64,000 nucleotides of DNA from contig OX439010.1 of assembly GCA_949316495.1 (NCBI GenBank), positions 24,557,766 to 24,621,765 on the forward strand. Direction: 5' to 3'. Shown here piece by piece: positions 13,986 to 26,021 of this stretch. The stretch comes from Amphiduros pacificus (taxonomy: Eukaryota; Annelida; Polychaeta; Phyllodocida; Hesionidae). A program made the position numbers and the translations under genes. Position 1 is the stretch's first letter. Each line of letters begins with the position of its first letter. The notes beneath the pieces are model-generated. The model was not told the DNA's origin. It worked only from the letters and a program-made list of their open reading frames with translations, and made no database searches.

Positions 13986-14138
13986 ATGGCTTCCAATCCA
14001 ACCAATAAAAGGTATCTAATGTCTGACAATAATGTCATGGACCTCCCAATGTTGAGTTTTAAAAAAATGGGAAATCACATTGCCAAAATGCAGCGATTGC
14101 ACTACATGTATTACTCAAACAATTATTGCATTTCCTAA
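13986..14138 (+). CDS. small ORF of unknown function (50 codons), copy 2
   Basis: Identical to the ORF at 6830-6982, including leader and TATA box. Family not recognised. Coding status is unproven. Confidence 0.22.
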   Translation: MASNPTNKRYLMSDNNVMDLPMLSFKKMGNHIAKMQRLHYMYYSNNYCIS

Positions 14139-15221
14139 TCTATCCTTGTCAACAGTGCACCATCATTCTTCCTCAATGGACTGTTTACAATAGCCGATAT
14201 TGGGGGATGATGGGAGCCTTTTGTACCTGCGATGCTAATTGGCCCAGACCCAGGTTCACATATATAGCTATACAAGCCCCAGTATATGAGTAATGTGCAA
14301 CATTAGAGATAGAAGACTCAACCATAAACTATACCACTGCATCATGACTGGCAATCCTGGCTTCATATGCAACATGGCTCCATACATCACTCAATATGGA
14401 TAAAGATGAAAAAGATCCACAATCAAAAACATATGAATGCCATATATGTAAAAGACAGGACCCTCTATGAAATGGCTGCCAACTTGTCTAAAACTCATAT
14501 ATGAAAGCTAAGTAGTTGGATCAGATATTTATTTCAAGAGATATCGTTGACTTTTCACTCTTCTATTCGGTCCACAACTTTGTAATGAATTTACAAAAGA
14601 AGATAAAAGAAAACAATTATCTTTTCAGATTAAACACAGACGAAATATTCGGCATTCCAAAGTTTACCAGTATGGAAGTATCAGTGTATTTTCTCTCTTT
14701 TATATTTGACATTAATATACACTAGGTGTTCAAATATCTTAACATGGAGGCAAGAAATCTAATCTGAGATATGAAAACTCAAACTCAATGACAGCACCAT
14801 CAATTTCAATATAATTCCGAATTGTAAAAGTATCCACAGCAAAACATGTAAGGCCCTTAAGATGCAATCTTCAACCAACTTTTAGCCATCTTGCATTCGG
14901 TGCTTTTGCAGCTTGGCTAAAGCTATCACAAATGAATTTGATCGTAACACATTGCTCGTAAATATCCCATCTCACCTATTCAATTTCTTAATCCACCTAG
15001 CTGGTTCATACCTCAGATTTTTCTGTCAATGTTTGGCATTTTTAGCTTCGTTGTATGAGACATTAGAACTCTCCCAATCACAGCAATTATACAACACTTG
15101 TATATGTGAACATATTATACTATATTAGCAGTCATGATTAACTTTGATCACAATTAATATTAATTACAGTTGAATTGTTCTAACACTGTATGCACAATCC
15201 GAATGATCTGCTAATAATTTC

Positions 15222-15350
15222 CATTCATGACTCATAGGGTAGTCACATCCATTATACATGACTCATGAGGTACTCAAATTTATCATTCATGACTTATAAG
15301 GTACTCAAATTTACCATTCATGATTCAAAGAGTACTCAAATGTATCATAT
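15222..15350. repeat. degenerate 31-bp tandem repeat
   Basis: About four units of CATTCATGACTTATAAGG followed by TACTCAAATTTAC, with substitutions. The right breakpoint of the 7.16-kb duplication (15245) falls inside it, so copy 1 carries only its first unit. Confidence 0.75.
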
Positions 15351-15941
15351 AAATTTGCCATAAACATTTCTGTGTTGTACACTTGTACACAAAATGCATT
15401 AAACAACGCTTTCTTCTTCTTTTTTGTTGTCTTAAATAATTCTTTTTCATTCTTGTAACAAAATAATGACAGCCAGATGATACATCGGTGGACACCGTTT
15501 ATATATCATGTTATTGTTTATAGTAAACTTGTTGCCAGCCACACCCATTCTTAGCATTCATTTGTTTTCATGAGTCTGACAGTTCATGTTGACAACAACA
15601 ACCGTTGAAGTCATTTACTTGTATAAACCTGTTAAATTTGTCAAACGTTTTGTGTGGCTGTGACAGAGAGTAACATGCAGTGCGAAGCGAGGCGGCCATA
15701 ATTAGCGTTGTCAGCATGTTATATTGATCAGTTTGTATATCAGATCTATTTACAAGAATACCCACCATGTTAACCAACAACATGTAGCTCATTGTACCCT
15801 ATACCCTTACAGAACTATATATTATCTTACTTTATTATTTAATATAAATCCCTGCAGTAGCAGTTCATTTGAAAATATAAGGGACCACAACGATGGTAAG
15901 GCGTGGCGCAGCGACATGAGCTTTGTGGTATGAAAAAACAT
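15351..15941. other. non-coding spacer
   Basis: Unique sequence between the duplication and the 50-bp array. No supported gene. Short ORFs at 15568-15792 (minus) and 15724-15933 (plus) overlap each other and show no family signal. Confidence 0.45.
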
Positions 15942-18291
15942 GTACTGAGCTATGGTAAGTGATTGGCAGAAGCATGTACCACAGCTGTAATGTACTGAAC
16001 TGTGGTAAGTGATTAATTGCAGAGCTATGTACCACAGCTGTAATGTACTGAGCAATGGTAAGTGATTGGCAGAGGCATGTACCACAGCTGTAATGTACTG
16101 AGCTGTGGTAAGTGATTGGCAGAAGCATGTACCACAGCTGCAATGTACTGAACTGTGGTAAGTGATTGGCAGAAGTATGTACCACAGCTGGAATGTACTG
16201 AGCTGTGGTAAGTGATTGGCAGAGGTATGTACCACAGCTGGAATGTACTGAGCTGTGGTAAGTGATTGGCAGAAGCATGTACCACAGCTGTAATGTACTG
16301 AGCTGTGGTAAGTAATGGACAGAGGCATGTACCACAGCTGTAATGTACTGAGCTGCGGTAAGTGATTGGCAGAAGCATGTACCACAGCTGTAATGCACTC
16401 AACTGTGGTAAGTGATTGGCAGAGGTATGTACCACAGCTGTAATGTACTGAGCTGTGGTAAGTGATTGGCAGAAGCATGTACCACAGCTGTAATGTACTG
16501 AGCTGTGGTAAGTGATTGGCAGAGGCATGTACCACAGCTGTAATGTACTGAGCTGTGGTAAGTGATTGGCAGAGGTATGTACCATAGCTGTAATGTACTG
16601 AGCTATAATAAGTGATTGGCAGAAGCATGTACCACAGCTGTAATGTACTGAGCTGTGGTAAGTGATTGACAAGGATGTACCACAGCTGTAATGTACTGAG
16701 CTGTGGTAAGTAATGGACAGAGGCATGTACCACAGCTGTAATGTACTGAGCTGCGGTAAGTGATTGGCAGAAGCATGTACCACAGCTGTAATGCACTCAA
16801 CTGTGGTAAGTGATTGGCAGAGGTATGTACCACAGCTGTTATGTACTGAGCTGTGGTAAGTGATTGGCAGAAGCATGTACCACAGCTGTAATGTACTGAG
16901 CTGTGGTAAGTGATTGGCAGAGGCATGTACCACAGCTGTAATGTACTGAGCTGTGGTAAGTGATTGGCAGAGGTATGTACCACAGCTGCAATGTACTGAG
17001 CTGTGGTAAGTAATGGACAGAGGTATGTACCACAGCTGTAATGTACTGAACTGTGGTAAGTGATTGGCAGAAGCATGTACCACAGCTGTAATGCACTGAA
17101 CTGTGGTAAGTGATTGGCAGAGGTATGTGCCATAGCTGTAATGTACTGAGCTATAATAAGTGATTGGCAGAGGTATGTACCACAGCTGTAATGTACTAAG
17201 CTGTGGTAAGTGATTGGCAGAAGCATGTACCACAGCTGTAATGCACTGAACTGTGGTAAGTGATTGGCAGAGGTATGTGCCATAGCTGTAATGTACTGAG
17301 CTATAATAAGTGATTGGCAGAGGTATGTACCACAGCTGTAATGTACTAAGCTGTGGTAAGTGATTGGCAGAAGCATGTACCACAGCTGTAATGCACTGAA
17401 CTGTGGTAAGTGATTGGCAGAGGTATGTGCCATAGCTGTAATGTACTGAGCTATAATAAGTGATTGGCAGAGGTATGTACCACAGCTGTAATGTACTGAG
17501 CTGTGGTAAGTGATTGACAAGGATGTACCACAGCTGTAATGTACTGAGCTGTGGTAAGTGATTGGCAGAGGCATATACCACAGCTGTAATGTACTGAACT
17601 GTGGTAAGTGATTGGCAGAGGCATGTACCACAGCTGTAATGCACTCAACTGTGGTAAGTGATTGGCAGAGGTATGTACCACAGCTGTTATGTACTGAGCT
17701 GTGGTAAGTGATTGGCAGAAGCATGTACCACAGCTGTAATGTACTGAGCTGTGGTAAGTGATTGGCAGAGGCATGTACCACAGCTGTAATGTACTGAGCT
17801 GTGGTAAGTGATTGGCAGAGGTATGTACCACAGCTGCAATGTACTGAGCTGTGGTAAGTAATGGACAGAGGTATGTACCACAGCTGTAATGTACTGAACT
17901 GTGGTAAGTGATTGGCAGAAGCATGTACCACAGCTGTAATGCACTGAACTGTGGTAAGTGATTGGCAGAGGTATGTGCCATAGCTGTAATGTACTGAGCT
18001 ATAATAAGTGATTGGCAGAGGTATGTACCACAGCTGTAATGTACTAAGCTGTGGTAAGTGATTGGCAGAAGCATGTACCACAGCTGTAATGCACTGAACT
18101 GTGGTAAGTGATTGGCAGAGGTATGTGCCATAGCTGTAATGTACTGAGCTATAATAAGTGATTGGCAGAGGTATGTACCACAGCTGTAATGTACTGAGCT
18201 GTGGTAAGTGATTGGCAGAGGCATATACCACAGCTGTAATGTACTGAACTGTGGTAAGTGATTGGCAGAGGCATGTACTGCAGCTGGAATG
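15942..18291. repeat. 50-bp minisatellite of inverted-repeat units, about 47 copies
   Basis: Each unit consists of GTACTGAGCTGTGGTAAGTG, then ATTGGCAGAAGCATGTACCA, then CAGCTGTAAT. It contains a perfect 10-bp inverted repeat, AGCTGTGGTA and TACCACAGCT, with a 19-nt loop. Read from the other arm, the loop to the next unit is 11 nt, so the array is a continuous chain of alternating arms. Every typical unit also carries one CAGCTG E-box, TGTGGT and ACCACA (RUNX-type cores) and a plus-strand GTAAGT (a strong 5' splice-donor core). Common variants are AAGCATG/AGGTATG, CAATG/TAATG, and AGCTATAATAAG replacing AGCTGTGGTAAG. Higher-order structure is present: a 150-bp trimer recurs at about 17091, 17241 and 17391, and a block starting near 16791 recurs 848 bp later. 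The minus strand has no stops, giving spurious ORFs of up to 542 codons. Confidence 0.96.
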
Positions 18292-18370
18292 CGTTAAGTA
18301 TTATTATGTGACACATCTTGAATGCACTAGCAGTAGGTAACACAGCTAAACGCATTGACACGAGTTATAT
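18292..18370. repeat. transitional, degenerate units between the 50-bp and 30-bp arrays
   Basis: Segments such as GTGACACATCTTGAATGCAC and GTAACACAGC with AAACGCATTGA align as diverged copies of the 30-bp core shared by both neighbouring arrays. Confidence 0.5.
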
Positions 18371-18575
18371 GTGACCCAGCTGGAATGTATTGAGTTGTAT
18401 GTGATCCAGCTTGAATGTATTGAGTTGTATGTGACCCAGCTGGAATGTATTGAGTTGTATGTGACCCAGCTGGAATGTATTGAGTTGTATGTGACTCAGC
18501 TGGAATGTATTGAGTTGTATGTGACCCAGCTGGAATGTATTGAGTTGTATGTGACCCAGCTGGAATGTATTGAGT
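18371..18575. repeat. 30-bp minisatellite, about 7 units
   Basis: Unit GTGACCCAGCTGGAATGTAT followed by TGAGTTGTAT. It aligns over its full length with 30 bp of the neighbouring 50-bp unit (GTACCACAGCTGTAATGTAC then TGAGCTGTGG), so the two arrays differ mainly by a 20-bp segment that holds GTAAGT. The unit length is a multiple of 3, so the plus strand reads a 10-residue cycle (TQLECIELYV) and the minus strand another. These ORFs are not supported as genes. CAGCTG is kept in six of the seven units. Confidence 0.92.
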
Positions 18576-18715
18576 AGCTGGTAACCGCATACCTATTATC
18601 CTTATATGTCTGCTGATCCAACTGTATGATTTGATAAATATATATTTCAGAATAATCCACATTCAAAGGCAGGAAAAAACATACCAAATGATAAAAGAAC
18701 AACAGCATTGACTCT

Positions 18716-18835
18716 GAGTACCCCGAGCAATCCCCGGGACTTTATCGCGCCTACACTATATGCGGACGAACTAACTCACAAACTAACAAACGGCCGGACA
18801 GCACCCAAATTTCGTCGAGGCGGGGGACAATAAAG
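18716..18835. mobile_element. possible dispersed-repeat remnant
   Basis: A GC-richer island in AT-rich DNA, containing CCGGGACTTTATCGCGCC, ACGGCCGGACAGCACC and TTCGTCGAGGCGGGGGACAA. The composition jump and the GGACAG run before a G-rich end resemble ends of molluscan dispersed repeats. There are no terminal repeats or flanking duplications that I can define, so family and limits are uncertain. Confidence 0.22.
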
Positions 18836-19685
18836 TATACAAATAATGCTATATTTTATCCAAACGCCATGCATTAATTTTTTTATTGATTATGATTCAA
18901 AGATGATTAAGCTGTGAATTATCTAATATAGTATACGATCGAATTAATCTTACCTTTTTTGAGATGCTAATTAAAATGGTGTATGGTTGTCATGGCAACG
19001 GCAGTAAATAGATGGCTAATTTAGAAGTCCACTGTCTTTGATTCTGGGAGATTTATGTCCTGGATACACTATATTAATGAGCCTTCTTGATTGTGCAGGG
19101 CATGTTCACATGTCAACCTTATATGTCATTAAGCGGCTCGGCTTTACATATTATTTCCGGTACCTGGCCTCTGATATGGCGCATAATGTATAGTCTAGCC
19201 TTGAACAACCACTTAACGGACTGTGCTATACACCCACTAATTTCCCTGTCACTCTTTTTTTCTATATGTTTGTTTGTTTGTTTTTTGTTTGTTTGTTCGT
19301 TCGTATGGGGTTTACATCACATACAACATTATTTCAGTCATTTATGACGAGACCTACTTGTTGTAGATATATATAGTGCTGCCCGACTGAATTGTCATAT
19401 CGCAGGTCCCCGACATGACAACCCACCCAGTTACAGATAGTTAAAGACAACGGGTAAACCCTTTTAGTGTACAACAGTTCTGAACTCCCTGATATAGGCT
19501 AATTGATGACGGTTTAATTTGTTCTGGTGTACTCGTCCACATGCGACGAATGTTGCCTCCCAGTACGTCAATTATTGACGTGATTAGGCAGTACATGCTC
19601 GTCACACTGTTGACGAATTGATGGGAGAATGCACTGATATGTTGTTCCACTAGATATATAAAACCTATTATATTTCTTATTTGAA
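18836..19685. other. non-coding spacer
   Basis: AT-rich sequence with a short TTTG/TTCG microsatellite near 19266-19304. No supported gene. Confidence 0.45.
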
Positions 19686-19878
19686 ATTAAGGCCTTTCCA
19701 AGAATCATATCAAACGTACTTAAGGGAGAAAGACATCAGGTTGAAATATCAAACTGAAAGGATTGTTTTTTAACTTATTTATTAAGGCCTTTCCAAGAAT
19801 CATATCAAACGTACTTAAGGGAGAAAGACATCAGGTTGAAATATCAAACTAAAAGGATTGTTTTTTAACTTATTTATT
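19686..19878. repeat. 95-bp tandem duplication
   Basis: Two adjacent copies (19686-19780 and 19781-19875, plus 3 nt) starting ATTAAGGCCTTTCCAAG. I see one substitution between them (CTGAAAGG versus CTAAAAGG), so the duplication is young. Confidence 0.93.
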
Positions 19879-20150
19879 CGCATGACAATATCTAACAGCT
19901 TATCAACGTGGCTAGGTTCAAAACGAGATATATATTTATAGGGGTACAAGTTCAAAAAAGTAAACATCCTGTTTATCCGAGTTGAATAGCCGTCTATTAC
20001 TTGAATTGGTTCTCTGTACGATTTGCCTTGATATGGCATGGATCAGTGCACTGCTCTCAGAACATTCATGATCCTGCTTTTACATTGAAACTTTAGTGAT
20101 CATTTTAATTGACTTCAAAACATATATCACCCAGATATGTTGGCACATTT

Positions 20151-20213
20151 CAGGGGTGGGAGAGCTTGGTTCAGATTTACTGCACAGATTGGTTCAGAGC
20201 TCTCCCACCCCTG
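20151..20213. mobile_element. 63-bp foldback, possible minimal MITE
   Basis: Perfect 16-bp inverted repeats CAGGGGTGGGAGAGCT (20151-20166 and, inverted, 20198-20213) enclose a 31-nt spacer that carries TGGTTCAGA twice. The CAGGGGTGG terminus resembles many hAT-family ends. Flanks share CATTT (20146-20150 and 20214-20218), but an 8-bp duplication expected for hAT is not present, so the class is uncertain. It may instead be a simple structured element. Confidence 0.45.
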
Positions 20214-20281
20214 CATTTAATGCATAGAAAGGTACGAATGAATCTAAATGGTCCTTGAAACTGAATGAGCTCTACCCCAGT

Positions 20282-20550
20282 GAATATGTGACATCAAAAA
20301 TGACATATCCCCTGGTGACATCATACATGCCACAAACCTTGGTGACATCACACATGTCACTACCCCTAGTGACGTCATACATGATATTCCCCTTGGTGAT
20401 GACATCACACATGCCACTACCCCTGGTGACGTCATACATGATTGTGACATCACACATGCCACTACCCCTTTGGTGACATCACACATCCCACTACCCATGG
20501 ATGACATCACACATGGCCGCTCCCCCGGTGACATTGCATTGCTCTTGGTG
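20282..20550. repeat. 27-bp degenerate minisatellite with CRE-like sites
   Basis: About ten units built on TGGTGACATCACACATGCCA followed by CTACCCC. Most units keep TGACATCA. Two units hold the perfect cAMP-response-element palindrome TGACGTCA (20370-20377 and 20427-20434). Overlapping ORFs on both strands are repeat-derived. Confidence 0.85.
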
Positions 20551-23500
20551 ATCTCACAATAGAAATTATTCTGAGACAGCACGCTCCCTGCAATGTTCCT
20601 GTCCTCCACCCATTTCTCCTAACACCCCACTCATCTCACATATGTGAACCATCAAGAAGACTGCAGTAATCTGGTGTTTCTCCCAGACATTTATGAGATA
20701 AGGAGAGTGACTACATTAAACCGAGGTCGGTGTCAATTTATTTATTTAATGATATCAGGGAATATTCGCCACCTTATGTAATACTTCACATATCTATATT
20801 GTACATTACCAACTGATCAGCCCAGCATACTTGCGCTATTTTTATTGCAAAGTATCACAGATTGGAATATCTTATCATGTCACCTTTATATATCGGATCT
20901 TAACTTATTATGTAAACTATTCATCATACTATGAATTGATGACCATGGATTATGTTAGGCTAAAAGAGGAACAAGGCTTTGTTGGAATATTCTTATCAAT
21001 GCTTGGTAAAATGCTTGGTTATGTTATTTTTAAGGGAGTCACGTGACTATACCTTTGACACCCCAGTGTTAATTAATTGTAAGCACCAAGTGGTATATCA
21101 AAATGTTTCTGTCTGTAATTCAAAGTTGTCAAAGTGTTCATTTCTGTCAATATGTCCACTGCTATGTGTATATTAACATATATTACATATCATAGTTTAC
21201 CAATTGAAAATGAAATCAATAAGAAAATGAGCTTATATACTTCATATAACATACATATGGGTACACATATGTGCCCGAAGCATTTTAATTAACGGTATAA
21301 GATATCTCCTTCCAACATAATTCTATATAATATAATGAGAGACTGTTATTTCCTGCGTCAGAATGTCTACCAATATTTCTGGCATGCATCTCTAAGACTT
21401 GGCTTGTGTGGACAACACTTTTCACAATATCTTCGCCAATCGAGGCTCCCAAATATATAAATTCCCATGTAACTTTCAAATCAATGCACATTTGAGCATA
21501 ATTAAGCAATATCTGAAAGCACAAGGATCACTGTGGGAATTTGAACGTGTAAAACACATGCAATCTAAATGTGATAGCTAAAGTAAATAATCTAAGTGTC
21601 AGACAATCAGCAGGAGCAGGGCACTATATCCAGGTGGTAGGACATAGTTAACCGTAATAGTTAATGCAAATCAATATTGGAGATGAAATGTGAGGCTGAC
21701 TTGCTGCAGTATAAAGTCTTTTTGCGCTTGAGATGGTGTTGGAGTGCACCATGAAACCATTTCGTGCCCTAGACTAGAGTGACAGTTAAGATCAGGAAAA
21801 CACGTCTACATTATTCCACTTCATTCTCTATTCTTAATGAGCTAGATTTATATGAAACAGACCAACACCTATATGCTCCTTATAATCTTACACTGGTTCA
21901 TATAACCTTGTCATGAACACATATAAGGCCGAAAGTCTAAAACTGTTTCACATTACCCAGGTATGTATACACGAAACAATTAAAATAATTCACAGGGAAT
22001 TATCTGTATATTGTCAATAGCATTTTTTTGCATGCCATCATATGAGTTAGAAAATATTCAATCACATCCTTGGTGTACTCAACCAAGGTGAGATTGGTAG
22101 GTATAATCAGAACATCTCAGGTTAATGCTGTCTTGAGTAACACTGGCAACACATAAAGCTTGTGTTTACGCGCTGTGCTCCACCTGGATACATTTTATGA
22201 AAAGGCTGTATTATGATGGCACATATGGGGTTTATGACATGGTTGATCATGCCAAGACGACCATAATACTGTGTTAAAGTGTTGATCAGTGACATTTGAT
22301 ATTGTAATGGAAAAGCAGGACTTGAACTTGTGTTTTAATATTTATCCAATTGCTTATAATATTTTAATAACAATTGCATTTCATGTGACTTTATGGACTG
22401 ATAAACCTTTATTAGAAAGTTAATGAGAGAACGCGATATTAGATTAGATTTATTTTTTTATTTGATCTGATTTGAGAAGTTGGCTGCCCCACTTATGCCT
22501 CGTGGACGCTCAGAGCCTATGCAGTATGGCTACACAGCAAGAGGGGGATAATGCAACACATTACACCGAGTAAAATGCAAACTAAAAGGAAATGTATTCC
22601 TCGTTTACTTTATATTTCATAGCCTTAAGATCCTACCCAGCATTGTCCGGCCTCCTCTCTCTCTCTCTCTTTGATTAAGATAAGGGCAACGGGCCATATC
22701 GCAGAGCACAAGCCTATTAGCACGGGTTCCTCAATTAAGTGAAGCAGGACTATATATTTTTCAAGTAGGTCTAGCCACAAAATAAGTGAAATAATGCTGA
22801 AAGTGATGTAAAACCCCACACAAGCAAAACGCAGAAACTGAATATGATATGAAAGCGAGCTCACCACAAATCAGACTAGAAAGATCCAAACTAATATTAT
22901 GATGATGCAAGAAACAAGGTTTTGTTGGCCTGATATTTCTTCATTATCAGTTGACACCAAACTTGTCTGACTTGTCAGTTGAAACAGGCGGGGTTGCTGT
23001 CCCTGGTCATTGCATGGTTATTGTCTGGCAAGACAATGTGATAATATACACTGAGGCCAGTAAAATAATTACTGATTGGAGGTGAAACACTGTGGTACTT
23101 CACATGATAGAATTTGTAAATTTGTGACTGACAGCAAATGCATCTCATAACAGAATGAACAAAACCATTATGTGTTAGATATTGACGGAATACGTATTAG
23201 ATGTTGACGTGAATGTGTTAGATATTCACAGAATATGTTAGATTTTGACAGAATCTTCAACCTACCTCCAGCTATCTTGGTTTTACTGCGATCAATTTGG
23301 CTTCCATAATCAAAATTGAGTCTGCCCTTTAAACAATACCTGTGGATGTGCTCCCAATATAACCCTTTTATATTTTTGAATTCACACACTGGATTTCCAG
23401 TTGGGCTTCCTCCGGGTAACTTTCATTTCAGGTAGAAAACGACATGCAGATTTATTTTAATGTGGCTCATTCTGAGAAAAAACATCATTTCGCTCGAACG

Positions 23501-23698
23501 TTATAATTTTCCATTGGTAAAATATAATTTATATGTCAATAGTTCTGTGATTCTGTGACGAATGATACCCCACAATGCAAAGAGATCCAAAAAACGGAAC
23601 AGGTGAGATAACATTGTAAAAATGCCATGAATTGCTGAAATATTTTAGAAGTCTAAATGAAATAAATATAAGTAGTTAGACCTGTATGTACCAGTGTG
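20551..23698. other. 3.1-kb non-coding stretch
   Basis: Unique AT-rich DNA. Only short ORFs (60-80 codons) with no recognisable family, and a short CT run near 22650-22671. I see no exon with convincing splice sites. Confidence 0.45.
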
Positions 23699-24060
23699 GT
23701 CAATAAAGGGTATATCAAAGTGACAACTGATGTTCAAACCAAGGTTGAATGAAGGTTATACCAAGGTGTTTAATGAAGGTCATTCAAAGTTGGTCTTTGG
23801 AGGTCATATCAGTATCGTAAATGAAGGTCATATCGATGTGATCATTGAAGACGGCGACCATACGAGTTTGGTCAATATCAGTCACATCAGGGTGGTCAAT
23901 GGAGGTCATATTGGGGTAATCGTTGAAGGTCATATTAGTATGATCATTGGAGAGGTCATATCAGGGTCGTCATTGGAGGTCATATTAGTGTGGTCATAAA
24001 GGTAATTCTAGGGTCAATGGAGGTCATATTAAGGTAGTCCATGATGTTCTATTCAGGGTT
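23699..24060. repeat. 24-bp degenerate minisatellite
   Basis: About 14 diverged units of GAAGGTCATATCAG then GGTGGTCATT, with insertions and deletions. The plus-strand 89-codon ORF over it (GHI-V-N/E-G pattern every 8 residues) reads the repeat and is not supported as a gene. Confidence 0.8.
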
Positions 24061-26021
24061 CTCGGAAGCTCGCATTATCCACTGTACTTATGACCGGATT
24101 TATTAGATCTTGTTGCTGCAACATTGATTGACAATGTGTAGAGAATGGGGATAAAAACTGCCAAAAATATTACAGCAAAGGATTACAATGGAATGTTATG
24201 AATAACACACAGAAACTGCAGAGGTGTGACTTGCCTTGTTATCAGATCTGCGATAGTTTGGACACATGGCGCACCAGGGATTGATCTTATGGGATTAGCA
24301 GGGCTTTGTGTCAACGTGAAAAAATTAGGTGCCATCATTTGAAATTTAATTAACGAATAGCCCTCTGATGCAATATCTAATCTTTATTATTAATTTTTCA
24401 GAATAGATTAATACTTCGTAGCATCAGCCTATTCTTATAAAATGTGTTGACCTCCAAATGATTGACACATGGTTCAATGTAGTCTGTTTAGGCAGATAAA
24501 ATCTAAATAAATGAAATGATTATTTTATGTGGGTGTAAGGACCTTAGGCCGGAAGGATACATATTCACGTGACATATATGTAGGTTCTCAAATAAATATG
24601 ATGAAGAAATAATATAGTTATAGAAATAAAATAAAGTCAAAAAGAAATAAATTCAAAAATTTGTAATGATGTTTCTGAGCTTCAAATGACACCGTTTTCT
24701 TGCTCCTACTCCCGTTTTTTTATCTTCTGCTTCTATTTATGAAAACATATTACATTACCATTGATGGATGCCCAGATGAGGAAAAATAGTTTGTTCATCA
24801 GAGTTATCATCCGGGTGGTTCCTCTCAGGGTTTGTTCATCTGAGATATTACACTTGGAAATCTATCATAAATCTGCAGTTATGGGCTGTTAGGGTACTTG
24901 TGGGCAAGAGGGTGGCGATGTGGTCAGGTGTTTGTGATGCGTCAACTTGACCAACCTGTTTGCCTGCCACAACCAGGGTATTTTTCATGGCAGCTCTGTA
25001 AATACTCTCTCTCTCTCACCGCGGGGCCTATGTATTTCCCAACACAGGGGGTCATCTTTTTATATCACTATGTAACATATATTGAATGTGACTAAGAGAG
25101 GGGTTCTGGCATTTACTCAACTATCAAAGAGGAATATTCATTATGCCCTGGAGTTATGATTTTGATTCTGAACTTATATAATGAAAAAGTTTACTCACGC
25201 TATATGAAAAGCGCGTGACTAAAGGGTGTACCATTTGTCACTCGGGGGGGGGGGGGATGTAGGAAATATGATATGCGCTAATGTTGTGATTACATTACGC
25301 AGGTAATCTCATCTGTAGAAGAAAAAAAAACAATTTTGTCGTTTCTGGGTAACAGAAAGAAATTGCAGACAAAATGTATTTGTTTCTACTACCCCCTTGT
25401 AGACTAATGGTCCATCCTTTTAGAAAGTGACCTGAGTAACATGGGGACATCCGGTGTATATTCCACTAAGGAAATTTTCCTTTGGGTTAAATAAAACAAC
25501 CTCCAGAAGTCAACAGAAATATATAGAGAATAAAAAACACATAAATAAAATAATGACTTGTACATAGGTAGCACCAATATAAACCGGAATGACTGCTTTG
25601 TGATGAATATTGACCTTTCAGTCACATTTAGAGTATTTCTAATATTTTGTTTGACGACATTAATAATTCAATATTTTGCTTTATTTCTTTGGAACAAAAT
25701 TGAGTAAAAGTATGAATAGATAATATGTTTTTATATCAAACACAGCGGAAAGGTTAACTAAAACTCGGATTAAATTTGCAATCGATTTGTGCAAGTACAT
25801 ACTGAACAGATTGAGAGAGTAACTGAATAGAATGAGGGCGGGCTTTCTTTATGGCACAGATGCTTTACACAAGAAAGAGGAAGGGCTTGACCTTTGTAAG
25901 AGGTCTGTTTTTTATTTTGACCACAGAGGTTTGAATACTTTGATCAGATGTGACGGAAATCCACAAGTGACCTATTTCTCATTCCAAACCATTGTGTAAG
26001 GGGGGGGGGGGTCATTAGACA
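24061..26021. other. non-coding stretch with G homopolymers
   Basis: No supported gene. Contains poly-G runs near 25243-25254 and 26000-26011. Otherwise AT-rich unique sequence. Confidence 0.45.

Noticed and set aside
15822-18231. Minus-strand ORFs of up to 542 codons
   Set aside because: Products of the 50-bp minisatellite, with two frames giving the same 50-residue cycle. There is no non-repeat domain, signal peptide or splice framing.
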